64,000 nucleotides of DNA. Source: Serilophus lunatus (Eukaryota > Chordata > Aves > Passeriformes > Eurylaimidae). Of this stretch, positions 11,825 through 24,738 are shown piece after piece. Position 1 is the stretch's first letter; each line of letters opens with the position of its first letter. The notes beneath the pieces were generated by a model, which saw nothing but the letters and a program-made list of their open reading frames with translations, was not told the DNA's origin and made no database searches. Location of the stretch: contig VXBA01002157.1 in the NCBI GenBank assembly GCA_013399895.1, forward strand, positions 329,508-393,507. The letters are read 5' to 3'. The translations under genes and the position numbers were made by a program.

Positions 11825-13030
11825 CATAGGCTTCCAGAAGACTGGAAAAGAGAAACCACGGTGTCTGCCTTTGAAAAAGAGTGACATGAGGAACTAAAAA
11901 TCATAAGATGGTCTGCTTATCTTTGGTTTCTGGGACAAATATTCAAAGTATTTTTAAAGACCTGGAAGATGATGAAAAAATGAGTTAAAAGACATGATGG
12001 TTTTGCCAAAGAACACACTATGTCAGTCATCTAATTTCCTTTTGGAGCTAAATAATAATTGCCCTCATAGATTGGGAAGAAACAGGGTAGGACATGTTAC
12101 TTTCTTCTGATACATTCTGGTAATATTTTTCATGGCATTTTATAAACAGGGTAAAGAAGCACTCTATAGATTTAATTATCATAAAACCAGTGGGACACTG
12201 TTTGGAAAACTGCATTTAGAAAATAGTTATCAAAAGCTCACTACCACTTTTCAGTATTTTTTGTGAACTTTCCTATGTTACCAACTTTAAAGGAGTACAC
12301 TGTAGGACACAATTAGTCTTCAGAAGGAGTTTGAGCAGGTAAAGGTGCACTATAAGGCAGCGGTTCAACAAGAAGGATTTCGAGATATTAGATTTGGACA
12401 GGAATAATCTTCTTACTTCCACACAGCGAATAATTGAGTATCCTCCTCACTGGAGAATAAGAGGTTAGGCCGAATTTCTTGTCACAGTGAATTACCTAGT
12501 GAACAGGGTAAAAAAAAAGTGATTTTATTGTGAGTTAATAGGGTAGTTACACAGGAGTATTACCAGTAAGGTATGTGAAATAATTGCCTGTTCTGTTAAG
12601 TTTTGGTAAAGGCTCCTTTGGAATATTATGCCCAGTTTGGGTACTAATTTTTTAAAAATACCTGACTCAGCTGGAAAGACTGCTGAATACAGTAATTGTT
12701 GGAATAGAAAAATGTGATTTATGATGAGAAGCTTAGAAAATTGGGATGGTTAAGTAAAGAAAGAAGAATATTAGTGGAAACATAGCAGTCTTTGCACAAC
12801 TTAAAGAAGGGGGTGGAGGGAAACCATTCCTTTCACATTCTGTGGATAGAAAAAGAAATAACAGGCTTTAATTGTTGTAGTGAGGATTCATGTTGAAAGT
12901 TAGGAATCACATAATGAGAACAAAGAGGAAAACTTTAGCACAAGCTGTGAAAGGTTGTAGCATCTCCACCTGAGAAGCTTCTCCAGGCATTGCCTGGGTA
13001 CAGTTGAGTGGGGAGAAGGAGTAGATATAC
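11800..13030 (+). mobile_element. Ancient CR1 LINE copy, ORF2 region to near 3' end
   Basis: A long, heavily mutated CR1 can be traced by short blocks in the right order. CTTCCAGAAGACTGGAAAAG and a TGTCTGCCTTTGAAAAAGAG block (the 'V-F-K-K-G' region of the reverse transcriptase) come first, followed by GTCAGTCATCTAATTTCCTT. Further along are TTTGGAATATTATGCCCAGT, a block equivalent to the 'tgg-agaagctt' stretch near 12730, the CAACTTAAAGAAGGG block and AAAGGTTGTAGCATCTCCACC. All frames are destroyed. The divergence implies a very old insertion, consistent with CR1 lineages shared among birds and other reptiles. Subfamily assignment needs an alignment. Confidence 0.6.
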
Positions 13031-14596
13031 TTTTGAAGTAATTTTATTCTGATTTTCTGTAATTTTTTGCTGAATCTGTTTTCATTTTCAAGATGAGATT
13101 CATTCTCAAGAGCAACTGTGAAGTGAAAGACATGTTATTTAGCAGAAAAAATGATTAACTGAACTTAATTTACACTTAGATTCTGAAATATGTACTTGTG
13201 ATCACTTCTCACAAGCTCAAAAGGGGCTTTTTGCATCCTATATGAGCCTGTGGTGCTGGATGAGCCTAGTAGGTAGATTTCAAAATATTCCCACCCGACT
13301 CACAAAATGGTTGAGAAATTTGGCAAGTTTAATTGTATACATGAAACTGTGAGACAATTTTCAATGAGTTAGAAGTCAGATGTTCTTTAAAAAATGTTCA
13401 ATGCTTAGGAAAACCTCAGGCTTTGGTTCATCTGAAGACACTTATTTGCCTTAAACTAGGCTCTACAGTAAAACAGTGTATGAAACTGTTTACCACTTTG
13501 GTAAGTGTTGCCTTTGCTCACTGTAGTTCAGCTTCCAAAAGAAAACTCCAACTGTCCTCACTGTAACCTTCTTATTCTCATGGTTCTAGGCTATGAATAC
13601 ATTGGCACACAACCTATAGCCCAAGAAGTTTTCCAATTACTAAGATTTCCTGTTAAATTTCAGGGTTGTAAGGTCTGATTCCAAACACTTGGGAGTTTAG
13701 CTATTTCATCAGAATACTCTGCACTCTGTTATTAGGATTGTTGATTTTGGCTGGTAACTGCAGTCAAAGCTGAAAAATTAAAAAAAACCAGCAGTGGTTC
13801 AAAATGATTGTCAGTTGTAACTACAAACCAAAATCAAAAATCCTACAACCTACTTGCACCATCTGCTTTTTTCTGCTCACTGCAACTGTGATCACCCATT
13901 TCCTTTTCTCACTCAGGACTGGATACCCTCTACTTGCTGCTTGACTCCTTTTGCAGGGCATCACAGCTGGGATCTTGCAGGGGGCTGTTGCTAGCAGAAT
14001 GCCTTCTGTTACAGGCCTTCTGTCCACATATATGGATTTTGTCATCTCTTCTCCCATGAACCTGTCATGTGAAGAATGCCTCTTGTTGAAGGAAACATCA
14101 GGTAGCCAACTGAATTGATTAAAAAAACTTTCATTACTGTTTGTTAAACTGACAGCTGGAAAACTGATTCTCAGTTAACAGTTCTAATTTCTATTACTGT
14201 GTATCTAACTCCTTGAAAATAATTTAGGTTTCTCATTTAATAACTCGAATATATTATTTTTGTCTATGTGTCTTGTACTGGATTTACATAATGAGATTTG
14301 AAAGCACTTCCAGAGGTAAAGAACCCTTAAAATAGCCTAGACTGTGTTGAAGCAGACGAGGACACATTAACATATAGAAGCCAGAAGAGGGCGAAGAATA
14401 GCTTTTTCATGGCTATTAAATATTCTTCAAGTTTACTGTGTCATCTAATTTGACATTTCACCATGGGCTACAGCAGCAACACAGTAATAACATAGGAGAT
14501 AACAAACAAATGAGCCCAAAGCACAAATACAGAAGCAGATAAAGGAAAGTATTTTTGAATATAATTATTCACACTGGTCAGAGGCCATAGCCTTAC
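13031..14596. other. Unique non-coding sequence
   Basis: No gene or repeat was recognised apart from a CTCF-like motif at 14380-14394. A 78-codon minus frame at 13821-14057 has no recognisable features. Confidence 0.5.
14380..14394 (+). promoter_or_regulatory. Candidate CTCF-binding motif
   Basis: The sequence GCCAGAAGAGGGCGA matches the CTCF core (CCASYAGRGGGCRS) at all but about one position. The same CCAGAAGAGGGC core is carried by CTCF-bound repeats in other vertebrates. It is a motif match only and occupancy is unknown. Confidence 0.35.
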
Positions 14597-14663
14597 CTTC
14601 TTAATCTCTATAAGTATCTCATTCTTGGTCTTGTGCCTAGTTTTAGGTTCAGTCTCCTGCTTT
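14597..14663 (-). other. Candidate exon (67 nt), unproven
   Basis: On the minus strand a long pyrimidine/G tract (TTTTTGTTTGGGTTTTTTTC) precedes CCCAG. The following 67 nt end in TTAAGAAG and are followed by GTAAGG, a strong donor. One frame is open across the whole segment and is charged (Lys/Glu/Thr-rich). It lies about 40 bp from the start of the solo LTR at 14702, so the splice sites could serve an antisense transcript. No homologue is recognised. Confidence 0.2.
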
Positions 14664-14701
14664 CTGGGAAAAAAACCCAAACAAAAACCCAACTATTTTG
14701 G

Positions 14702-15100
14702 TCTCCTAGTTTTGGTCAGGACATGGTTAATTTTTTACAGTAGCCATGAAGGGGACATTGCCAGACCTTAGTGTTATTCAATACCATCTCACTTATGAGG
14801 TGCATAAGGTACCTGCTCCCTTGTTTCTGGATGAGGAAAAAGCATGGTGTTGTGGTAGGGTGGGGAATAGCTGGTCAGTATTTCATCTTATACCTTTGAT
14901 TATTAATATTGCGGCTGTTACTGTTTCTTTTCTTATCTCATCGCTGTTTCCAGTAAATTGTTCTTATCTCAAACTTGTAATTTTCACATTTTGTGCTTCC
15001 AGTTCTCAAGTCCATTCCCCAGAACTGGAAAGGGGAGGAAAAGGCCGGGGTGGGGAGCCAAAAAACAGCTCTGGTTTGGGATAGTGTCAGTTGGGGAAGT
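14702..15100 (+). mobile_element. Avian ERVL-type solo LTR (internally deleted)
   Basis: The left end resembles the common avian LTR start (TCCTAGTTTTGGTCAGGACA followed by GGTTAATTTT and ACAGTAGC). The right half has the characteristic R/U5 text: AGTAAATTGTTCTTATCTCA, then TTCTCAAGTCCATTCCCC and a G-rich stretch. The usual polyadenylation signal of this family (ATTAAA before CTGTTCTTATCTCAA) is mutated to AGTAAA. No viral gene flanks it, so it is a solo LTR left by recombination, with the middle of U3 shortened. The 3' boundary is uncertain by about 20 bp. Confidence 0.65.
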
Positions 15101-17420
15101 GAGGATTGAGGCACTAAATTAGGAAAATGCTATTGCTGAACCATGACAATTGGTTTCCAGTGATTTTTTTTACTAACTGCTGATTTAAGGCAAAGTAGAT
15201 GCTTCTTATCATGTTTAAATTCTTTCATAGATATTCAGAAGAATGAAGTAACTTGAAAATCTCTTAGATTTTCTGACATTCAAACACTTGAATCTTAGTA
15301 CTGCGTATGAAGGAGGTGCTAACTGGTCAAGACTTTCAGGAAAAAGACTAGTTCATTATAATCTATGGAGATACAAGACTTTACCTGTAATCTCTTCAGT
15401 TTCAGAGTGAAAAAGCAGATTACAAGTTGCAAGTCTGCAGGTGGTACTAAAAAATCACTTCTTTCAAGATGGAAATGAACTACAGAATTGAGACGCTGTT
15501 TGAGGGAATAGAACATAATCTCCTGTGGTATACAGAATTTAGGTGAGACCTTTTGTAATGTTTCATGAAATATCTAACATTTCAATATGATGTCAAGGAG
15601 TGGCTGAAGAGCAGTCAGGGCATGAATATGTCTGTAAACAAACCAGATAAATTGGTGGACATTTAGTGTAGAGAGTTATGTGTATTTTAGCTGTGCTATC
15701 TTCCTGGTGTGACAAAAAATCCCAACAAAGAGTATTTTATTAGGATTAAATATTCTTATTTGGTTTGCCTTGTATTTTGTGTTAGGAATTGGAACTTTAT
15801 GCTTGAAATACAAATAAAGGGAAGAAATAATGGTAATGTGGTTAAATTTGATAATTTCATATAAATGATGAATAGGATCCCACATGCTTTTGAAATAAAA
15901 CTGATTGAAATTCATTCTAGTTGGCTCCCATTAATCTTAATTGTAATTCTGTATTTCACTTTAATAGGTTGCTAAATTTTAGGAAGCTGTGTTATTGCTC
16001 TTATATACTTGGTTGGTTTTTAATTCACAAAGTTTTTCTGACTTCTGCATCTGGACAGGAATGCGAACATTGTCATTTTCTATATGGGTGTTTGTATGCA
16101 AAGAAGTATTGCTCTGATTCAAAGCAGCCAGAGAAAATGCAGAAAGTTCTGTTTAAGTGCAGAGTTCTGTACCTGGGATAAATTTGGCGGAAGACGGCTT
16201 TTTGTAGTACAACTTTTAAAACAAAAATAAATCATTCTTCAACAAGGAACAGGGTAAACCAAACAGATATGGCACATGCATTTACTTCAGAAAACTGTGC
16301 TCACTTTTTTAATGTCCAGAAAGAAGACTTATAATTTGTAACACAGTACCCGGGAGGACAAAAATCTTTTCTGGTCTCATGGACTTCAAGGAGAATCAAG
16401 TGTTCTTCACACCTTGCAGAACTGAATCCTTTGTAAACTTGCTCATGATTAATATATGTTATGAATATCTATTAAATGTTACAGTAGGTTGATAACACCC
16501 AGCCATATCACTCATTTATTAAAAGAAACTGTTCAGTCAAAGTCTGAACAGGGGGGCGAGAGAGCAACTGAACTGCAGTTAGATTGATGATACTTCTAAA
16601 AATTGTCCAAGCATGTGTGCAAGAACCTGTCAAAGTAAGAGTTTAATAAATGAGAAAGTGAAGGACAGGTAACTTTCCCAATATACAAAAGTTGTGCACA
16701 TGCACGTGCATGCTTCATTTATTCTGTGCAGGTAAACAACACAGAAAGAGAGTCTACTTGCCATTTTTGAGGTAGATTGTCTGGAAAAGAATTTTGCCAA
16801 GTCAGTTATTAGTGGGGTTACAGTGGCATGCTGCATGGTATCAGTGAAGACTGCTTTCGAATCAGCAAATTTCCACCAAACTCAGTGTAGCAGTTCTCGC
16901 CTGTCACTCCAAGAATCTGCTCTGGTCTTCTAGGCAGTGTCAGCAATAGCAGAGTTTTCCCCCTGGGAGAACAGGTGGCTTCTGAAGAGAGAATGGGGAA
17001 GGGAGAGTGAGGAAGCAGGGGGAAATGCAGACCAGCAACTGGGGAGCAATTGATGCTATGGAGATTCCTACTTCAGGCAGCCTCATCCTTCCTCCACAGT
17101 TACAATACCAGTACCTGATTTTTATAGGAAGTTTGCACTTTTCAGATGTCTATTGCCCAAGTTAATTGCCGATTTTATCTTTGGAAGCTAACCCTGTTTA
17201 CATCAGAATTGGTGATGTACCACAGTGCTGTAAAACATGATATATCAAAGCATTTTCCTCTCTAGTGATAACTTGCAGGTGTTTGTGATGAATATTTCAT
17301 AAACTAGATGAGGAATATATTTTGAAAAAGAATGTGCCTAATACAGGGATCGAATGCTACCTTTAGCTTCTTTCCTGATGAGGAACCTTCATCTTAACTT
17401 CAGACTTTGACTGCGTAAGT
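15101..17420. other. Unique non-coding sequence
   Basis: AT-rich with short frames only. The longest are 86 codons at 15921-16181 (plus) and 79 codons at 15676-15915 (minus). No repeat family, RNA gene or splice-bounded frame was recognised. Confidence 0.5.
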
Positions 17421-17525
17421 GTCTTGGTTTAAAAAAAAACTATTATGCAATTTAAAGTCATGAACACGAGACTACGAAAAAGACAGGGGAAAGATAAGAG
17501 CTTTTAATTAAATATGTATATGGGA

Positions 17526-17867
17526 TTGGTCTCTCCTCTCAGGCTCACAGTGACAGGATTAGAGGACACAGTCTTAGGCTGTCTCAGGAGAGGTTTAGGT
17601 TGGATATCAGGAGAAACTTTTTCACAGAGAAACTGATTTCCCATTGGAATGGGCTTCCCAGGGAGGTGGTGAGGTCATCGTCTCTGGATGTGTTTAAGGA
17701 TAGATTGGATGATGAACTTAGTGGCATGATTTAGATGGTTTAGATGGTCTATATGGTTTAGATGATGGATTGGTGTTGGATAAGTTGTTAAGTTAGGTAA
17801 AAGGTTGGACTTGATGATCTCTATGGTCTTTTCCAACCTTCTTAATTCTGTGTGTAATTCTGTGTGT
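17526..17867 (+). mobile_element. CR1 LINE 3' fragment, relatively young
   Basis: The sequence follows the CR1 3' region closely: GTGACAGGATTAGAGGACAC, GGAGAGGTTTAGGTTGGATA, CCATTGGAATGGGCTTCCCA, GGGAGGTGGTGAGGTCATCG, then GGTTGGACTTGATGATCTC and TTCCAACCTTCTTAATTCTG. It ends in two ATTCTGTG octamers, the variant terminal repeat of CR1. Within it, 17728-17775 contains a local expansion of a TTTAGATGG-like unit absent from ordinary copies. An AT microsatellite begins directly after the terminal octamers. Confidence 0.9.
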
Positions 17868-17960
17868 AATATATATATATATATATATACACATACATTA
17901 CATACATGTAAGATAAATGTACACATACATTATATATTTTATATAGATATATGTATATAA
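17868..17960. repeat. (AT)n and degenerate AT/AC-rich tract
   Basis: About ten AT dinucleotides at 17869-17889 are followed by ACACATACATTACATACATG-type degenerate repeat and a second AT-rich patch at 17931-17960. It is attached to the CR1 3' end, where simple repeats commonly grow from the terminal octamers. Confidence 0.85.
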
Positions 17961-18029
17961 TAGAACACAGAACAATGGTAGTAAAAACAACCAAAGAAAG
18001 AACTCCCCTGTTTTTTAGCTCTTAATGCA

Positions 18030-18418
18030 GTCTTGTGGTTACAAGAAGATGGCTGCTGTGATGAAGATGGTAGCTGTGATCCTTGCCAAGGTGCAGCCCA
18101 GGCAGGAGCTGCGGGCAGCTGCGTTCTTACCAACGATCCAAGTTGAAAAGGAAGGGAAGGAAAGAAACTCCATGGTCAGTGGTTTCCTTCTTCCTGAGGG
18201 GTCTGAGCTCAGTAACAGTGGCTGAGCTGTTCCTGTCTGGCTGCATCCCAGGGCCACGCTGGCCCCACTCTCCCAGGGTGCCGGCCCCCCTACATAGCGT
18301 GCATTGCGGGGGGGGGGGCAGGCTGAGCAGGGAGGGTGGTGCCGCAGGGACTGGGCAGGGATTGGGCCGGGACTGGGCAGGACTCTCTGCTCTCCCGCCA
18401 TGGCCACTGTCAATGTGA
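18030..18418. other. Unclassified GC-rich block
   Basis: This segment is much richer in GC and CpG than its surroundings and contains a run of 11 G at 18308-18318. It holds overlapping frames on both strands (138 codons minus at 18039-18455; 111 codons plus at 18083-18418). Such pairs are expected in GC-rich DNA and neither shows a domain. The phrases ACTGGGCAGG and ACTGGGCAGGA recur at 18350-18382. It may be a fragment of an LTR: TGTCTTGGTTT at 17421 resembles an LTR start and the CR1 could be nested inside, but no matching right end or target duplication was found. Confidence 0.45.
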
Positions 18419-21400
18419 AAATTTTCTGTCTATAAAAAAAAGACCAAAAAGTCATCTAACCACAGCAATGAGTCTCTGAGAGCAAAATATAAAGCAATTA
18501 GAAATGGCAATCAAGCAAAAAAGAACTGTTGGCTGAGCAGTTCTTAGTGGCTGAGAACTTCATAGAGAGATCTCTGATTTCTCCCTCATAGTTACAGAAA
18601 TTGTTCCATTTGTGCTAAGGGTCTTGACACAGCCCACCTTTCTAATAAACTGCTACAATAGTTATTGGCTAGCTTTTTTATCACTAAACTCTTGTTTCGC
18701 AACGTAATTTATATGTAACACTCCTGATAGGTTACTGAGTAAATGTCTGAGAGTACTGCCTCCTCTGTATTCTATATTGCCGTTTTGACATTATTGGTAC
18801 TTCTGTGATCACAGCTCAGGCATCTTTGCCTGACAAGCGGGCTATGGGTTGTCTATAGTAAAAAGTTGTGTTGCTACAATTTGGGGATCCAGAAATTTTT
18901 TGGAATAAATTGCAAAGGCTGAGTGAGGCTGCTTTGCCTAAATGTGTGGTTTTGACACTGTGGTTGATATCTGGTATCTGATTTTTTTTATCTATGATGT
19001 GTTATGTGGTTGACTGAAGTTGCTCATCTCCAGATATTTGGGATTACCTGTGTTCTGGTGTGTATACAATACAAAAGTATTGTGGAAGCTGGCTGGTTAA
19101 CCTTGGTATTTACTGCTCTTTGAAAGAAGTAGGGTTCTGCCGGGGCCATAAAGGCACCCAAATACCTCTGTTGTCATTACCACCCATGCACCTCCTTCCT
19201 ATGGAGAAGGAGTTCCATTACAGTACAGGTCCCCACTCTTGGCTGGGAAATATTGAAGATTTCTTAGTTTCTTTCTGTTTTGGCTTCCTGATGGGACTTT
19301 CTGGAGGGACCCCAGAGCCACGCTCCAGTTAGGTCTCTGTCCATGCTTCTCTCTGTTCCCAAAAAGTTCTTCCTGGGTAGACCCCAGGTATGACTCATTC
19401 ATCTTGTCTGATGATCACCAGCTGGTTGATGGCTGTCACAGTCACCTCTTCTCAGACGTGGTAGGTCAGCACCCTGATGAGAGAGGACACTGGCTGTTCT
19501 GTGCCCCCTTGGCTCTCATGAGCTACTCTTACCTCAGGAACAGCCTTGATTCCGTAGAGGCAGCATTTTCAGCCTCAGTTGGCTCAGGCAGCTGGTCATT
19601 ATATAATGGCCTCTTTGAATTGCCTGCCTCAAGTCTTATTGGCAGGAGCAGGAGCCTTTGATGATTTGATAAATCCAAAATAGATGAGGGTCACTTTGCG
19701 GTCATGGTCAGGTTGCCTAGAAACATCTGTTTCATCTAATGGCATTTCATGCTTTCTATGGGAAGGTGGATTTGTCTGGGCATGTGACATATTTTAAGAG
19801 TGTGAGTCATCAACATCTGAAAGAACTTTAGTGCCCTCATGTCCTGTGCTTGGCACTGGCAGTAAATGTAAGTGAAGACGGTATGCTGAGTCACACTGGA
19901 AACACTCACACCATTGTGCCTACAGAAGCATTGGAATATCACAGCAATCACTTCTCATGGCTCTGTTTTCCTCTTTGAGAGTGAGGAGTAATAACTTATT
20001 ATCAAGTTCTGTGAGATATGAATAATGTGCAGTTCCTGCCTCTTAATTCCTCCTGAAATTGCACTGTGATTTCTGCTGTGCACTGTAATGCAAGGTAAAT
20101 TAAATGTATTTCTGGGAAGGGGAAAACAACCCTGAATCAAACAGCCCTCAAGCAAGCCAAATGAATAGTTCAAGAATTTATCTTGATGGAAGAGGCACAC
20201 AGATGGGAAAAATTAACCATTCAGGGAAAATAATATCAGCAGTAAAGAACAGTGATCAGTTTGAAATAACCACCATACTATCTGAGTGCTTGTTCAGAGC
20301 CCAAAAGTGTGCAACAAGTCCCAGCCTCCTCCTGCTAGGATAGAAGTCACAGTGTGTCACTTTATGTTATCTTGGCATAAACGGCTTAATATGATGTAAT
20401 GAGAAAAAAAAAGTCCAAGTTTGGGGTATGTGCCATTTGTAAAGAAAGTGTCCTATTAAGAATAATTACTCCTGTTCATGAAAGATTTAAGCCAATGCTA
20501 GATAGATTTTTAGTGTAGGTTACATAGAAGGCTGTACAATATCATTTCCCCTGCTAAACTGAACAAACCTTGCATTCATCAATTCAAGTTTCTTGGCACT
20601 AAAGTGGTATTCAGGAGCACACAAGGGAGAGGAAAGGTGGGCTAGAACAGAGCTGAAGAATGAGAGGAAGTTGGCTCTGACACAAATGATACTGAAAATG
20701 CTGATTTAGGAAGGAAAATTGTAAATAATTTTTAGTGTCTTTTGAAGAAATGTAACCACGCTAAAGTTGTCTTGAAGGCATACGACCCAGTGTGACATTG
20801 CTTTGGCAGAAGAAGGGTTTGTATGCAGAGATGAAATGTCCTTTGATGAAGAGTGCTCACAAACAGCCTTTCTAACAGTGACAGCAATGTCAGTACCTTT
20901 GGAGATCCAGATACTTTTTATAGCTCTGGACAAAATGATTTTTTAACAATGAAGTAAAATAAATCTCATTTTCCTTATATGGGTGTATTTTATCCCCTCA
21001 TTAGCACTAACTCTGAGCATGTAACTAGTTCAAATCTTTGTTTTTTTCCCGAAACAGACAGAGATACCAAACTGTAAGTTTGAAACAATTGTAGTCAGTT
21101 TGGGACTGAACTAGCTTATAGTTACTGCTTCAAAATACTTAGCTGACCATAGAGTGACATCTTTGCTGGTGAGCTTTTGAGCACAGGAGCTGTCTGTACT
21201 TTCTAGGGCATTCAAGGCCACATCACATAGAACCTCTCCCAATCCTAAGTCTCCTCTTACTCTCCCTAACCTTGTTTTCCTAGTGTGGGCAGGAGAAGCC
21301 CTCATTTCTGCCCTGTGTTGCAAGGCCACAGTGCTTGGCAGATGGGTACTTATCTATCCAGGTAGTTCTTGTGCTCACTTAGCTCTATTCTTCTGGCCTC

Positions 21401-24400
21401 CTTTATTTTGCAACAGGAAGCAATGCTTGTTTTTGCAGCAGAGCCCTTTATATGTCTTCTGAACCTTGGCAATTCTGTGGGGTACATCACTGTATAAATG
21501 CGTTCCTGTACATCTAGGATATAAGCAGATAGCAGAGAAGTTATCTTTTTCCTCTCTCTTCTGCTTGATTTCTACAGCACAGTAGCACCCATATAGTGTT
21601 ACAGTGCCTCTCCATCTTTGCTAGCTAGTTGTGAGTGGTACAAGGATCCTATAGCACTGTGCTAGAACTATGAAAAATGCCTGTGCTGCTAGGGACGCAG
21701 GAACTGTCTCTCTGGCTAAGCTGCCCCATGAAGTTTTGCCTTTGTCCCACTCCCATTCCTATTTTTAAATGCAGCATTTTTCAGTGTTAAATGCTCCAAG
21801 GAACTGAGGGACCTGATCATGATAATTACGGGCCTGAGCTGGGACCCAAACCAGAAGGATTTTAGTCCCAGTTTAAAGTGAACTGAGATTGGATTGAAAA
21901 CATACTAGTTCAAGTCCCACCTGCAGGATGCTTCGATTTCTGAAATCCCTGTTGCACTACACATGTTCAAATCTCCAAAGTCTGGAAAGCAGCTCCCAGT
22001 TTTGGATGGGTCAGTTATACTCTGCAACAGTAGTTTCAGCCTGAAAAACTTTAAATTCTCCTGGTGCTCTTTTGTGCAGCTTGATAGCTTTACGGACTAT
22101 CATCACCACCCACAGCCATGGGAGCAGGAGATTCAGAAATGGGCTCTTTATAGGGGCTACCTGGGAGAATGGGTTAATTTCAAGGTGGAAGAGATCACCT
22201 TTCTATGTGTGTGTGGGAACTGCTCCATATCTCTCCAGTCTGCTGTAGAGGTGAAGCATGGGACTTGCAGCAGATGTCCTGAAGGAGAGGACTTTGCTTT
22301 GATTTCATGTTATGAGAATTAGAAGTGTTCTCTTCACTAATTCAGAAAAATCAACACTGCCAAGTTTACCTGTGAGCAAAGAGCTCCCAAGAGAGGCGTA
22401 AGCCTGCTACTTTGTGATGTACTGTTTCAGCTTTTGGGATCTACCCTTTTCAGTTTCTTCATGTGCTCCATTCTGGGTAAAACTTGACCTTTTAGAAGGG
22501 AGCCTGAAGTCCATACTTGCCTCTTTAATTAACCTTGTGCTGACCAGTTACTCAGGAATAAATTGAATCCCCCCTGACTTCTGTTTTCCAATATGTATTA
22601 TTTTAAAAACTTAAATGAACTGAGACTATTTCTGTTTTGCAGAAACTTTAATAACATTTCATAGCCTCTAAATTCTTGGCTGAGAAATCTATTTTCTTTC
22701 TGAAGATTTTTCTGGCTTTTAATAATGAAATAACTGCCTGCCCCAGGCAGAGAAATACAAGAGCATTTTCTTTTTTTAGTTATTCTTTAAAAAAGGTATC
22801 TTAAAAAAAAGGTTAATAGCTTGTGACCTGGGTATATCAAGAAGGAAGATTACTAGTATCATTTGCTTAGTCCAAGATGAAAACAATTTCTTTATTTATC
22901 TTTATCCTTCAAAAGAGAAATTTGTAGAACCTGCTTGGAGATTTAGGGAGATGTTCATTGCTTCATTGCCAATTTAACATTACCATTTAATGTACACAGC
23001 ATGTGGGCTTCTCTTCCATATTTTGCAATGGATTCAGTGTGAGAGTCATAATATATTACTTTCACAAGCAATTTAGCACAGCACAAGGGAGGAAATGTAG
23101 CTGTACTGTCTTGCTACTTATTTTCTAATAAAATTCTAATAGATTTTGGGTTAATGACACAGAAGACATTTATATCCTTTTTTTTTTTTTAATTTGCATC
23201 AGCACAATGAAGCAGGAAGTTATAAGACCAGATGATAAGATAATGCACTCCTTGCTTCTGTACAATAAAGTACCCTTATAAAGTGCAGGCTTGCCTCTGA
23301 CATTTAGCTATGAGACAGTACCTGATAGGCCAGTAAGGCTAGTTAGCATTTCCTTCACTAGAGATTGATTTGCTACTTATTGAAAGATGATCTGTTTTAA
23401 ACTCCCTCCACCCCTCAAGGATTATCAGACTTTTTTAAAGAGAAAGGCAGGAAAAACAACAAAAAATTTATTTTTAATATGGTAAATAAAGGAAGAAGGT
23501 TAAAAAACTCCCCTGTTGATAAGACCTAACCATTTATGTTCTTGTGTGATGAAAGGTGAATACCTGTTTAAGATAGGTTTAGTATTTTATCGTCTATATT
23601 GAATCTAAAGGGCACAACAATTTGTCTTAACATTCTATAACACAATGAAGTTCATTTTAACAAATAACTATATAAATAACATATTTATTAAACGTCCTGG
23701 TTGAGTGATCTTGTGCTTAAGCTGTAAAGCATTTTTAATTGATAACAGACTGAATCTGAAACAGCAGAATGGATTCTTTCTGTATAGAAAAATAATTTAA
23801 AAAAGTATAAGGAACTTACAGATATGTGCACATGTATCTATAAATCTTGCTGCGTATCTATGCAGGGTCTCATTTCTCATTTCATGCTCTTCAAAATAAC
23901 TCTGAATATTATCATTTACTAGTTTGGATATGGCATTGGACAATATCTACTTTGAAGTGGAGTCTCTTCAAGTTTTTCAGAACGTAAATGAAGCAAACAT
24001 CACAATATTTCACAATATGTCATAATGTTCTTTGATTTCCAAAGACAGAAAGAAGGCTCCTTGTTTTCTGATAATTTTTTTTTTTTGCTACTAGCAAATC
24101 CTGCCACTTGATACAAAAGATGATCATCTCTGTATAAAAGAAGTAAAAGAATATTGTGTCTGGAATTGAAATTTATAGACTTGTGTAACCAATCAAAAAA
24201 GTTGTGGGACGTTAGCGCTATCACTCATGACTTTCTTTTCAGTTCACAATGACTGTGTTTCAGTTCAATGTGTACGATCGTTAAGCAGGGTTATGTCTGG
24301 TATTGTGAATCACTGAGCCCATTTTTGGACAACCGAGAAGCAGCGAATCAATAAGAAAATGAGAATGTGGAGGAGAAATATGCCCAGTGGAAGGACTAGT

Positions 24401-24721
24401 CAAGCTTCCCGTACAAGCGTATCAAATAATCTCTGTTCTGATCTGTGCCTATCTGTGAAGTAAGTGTGAGAGTAGCAGATCTGAGTTTTATTTTCTGCTG
24501 TGGAGGATATACTTTCTTCAGTAGTTCAGTTTGACTGCACTGGAGTCTAGAAGGCAAACTCTGAACAACTGAAAAGGTACTGTTCATATGCCAATGAGTT
24601 TACTCAAGTAAAATAAGTCAGTGTGTTTGTTGTGGGCAGAGTGGGAACTTCAAACAAATTTTATTACAGAAGTCATTATGTTGAATTATTAGTTGTATAA
24701 AGGACTCCCTTGCTTTCATAA

Positions 24722-24738
24722 CTCCTCTCAGAGAGGAG
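24722..24738. repeat. Perfect 8-bp inverted repeat
   Basis: CTCCTCTC, a single A, then GAGAGGAG form a perfect palindrome with a one-base loop. It is too small to imply a function on its own. Confidence 0.8.
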
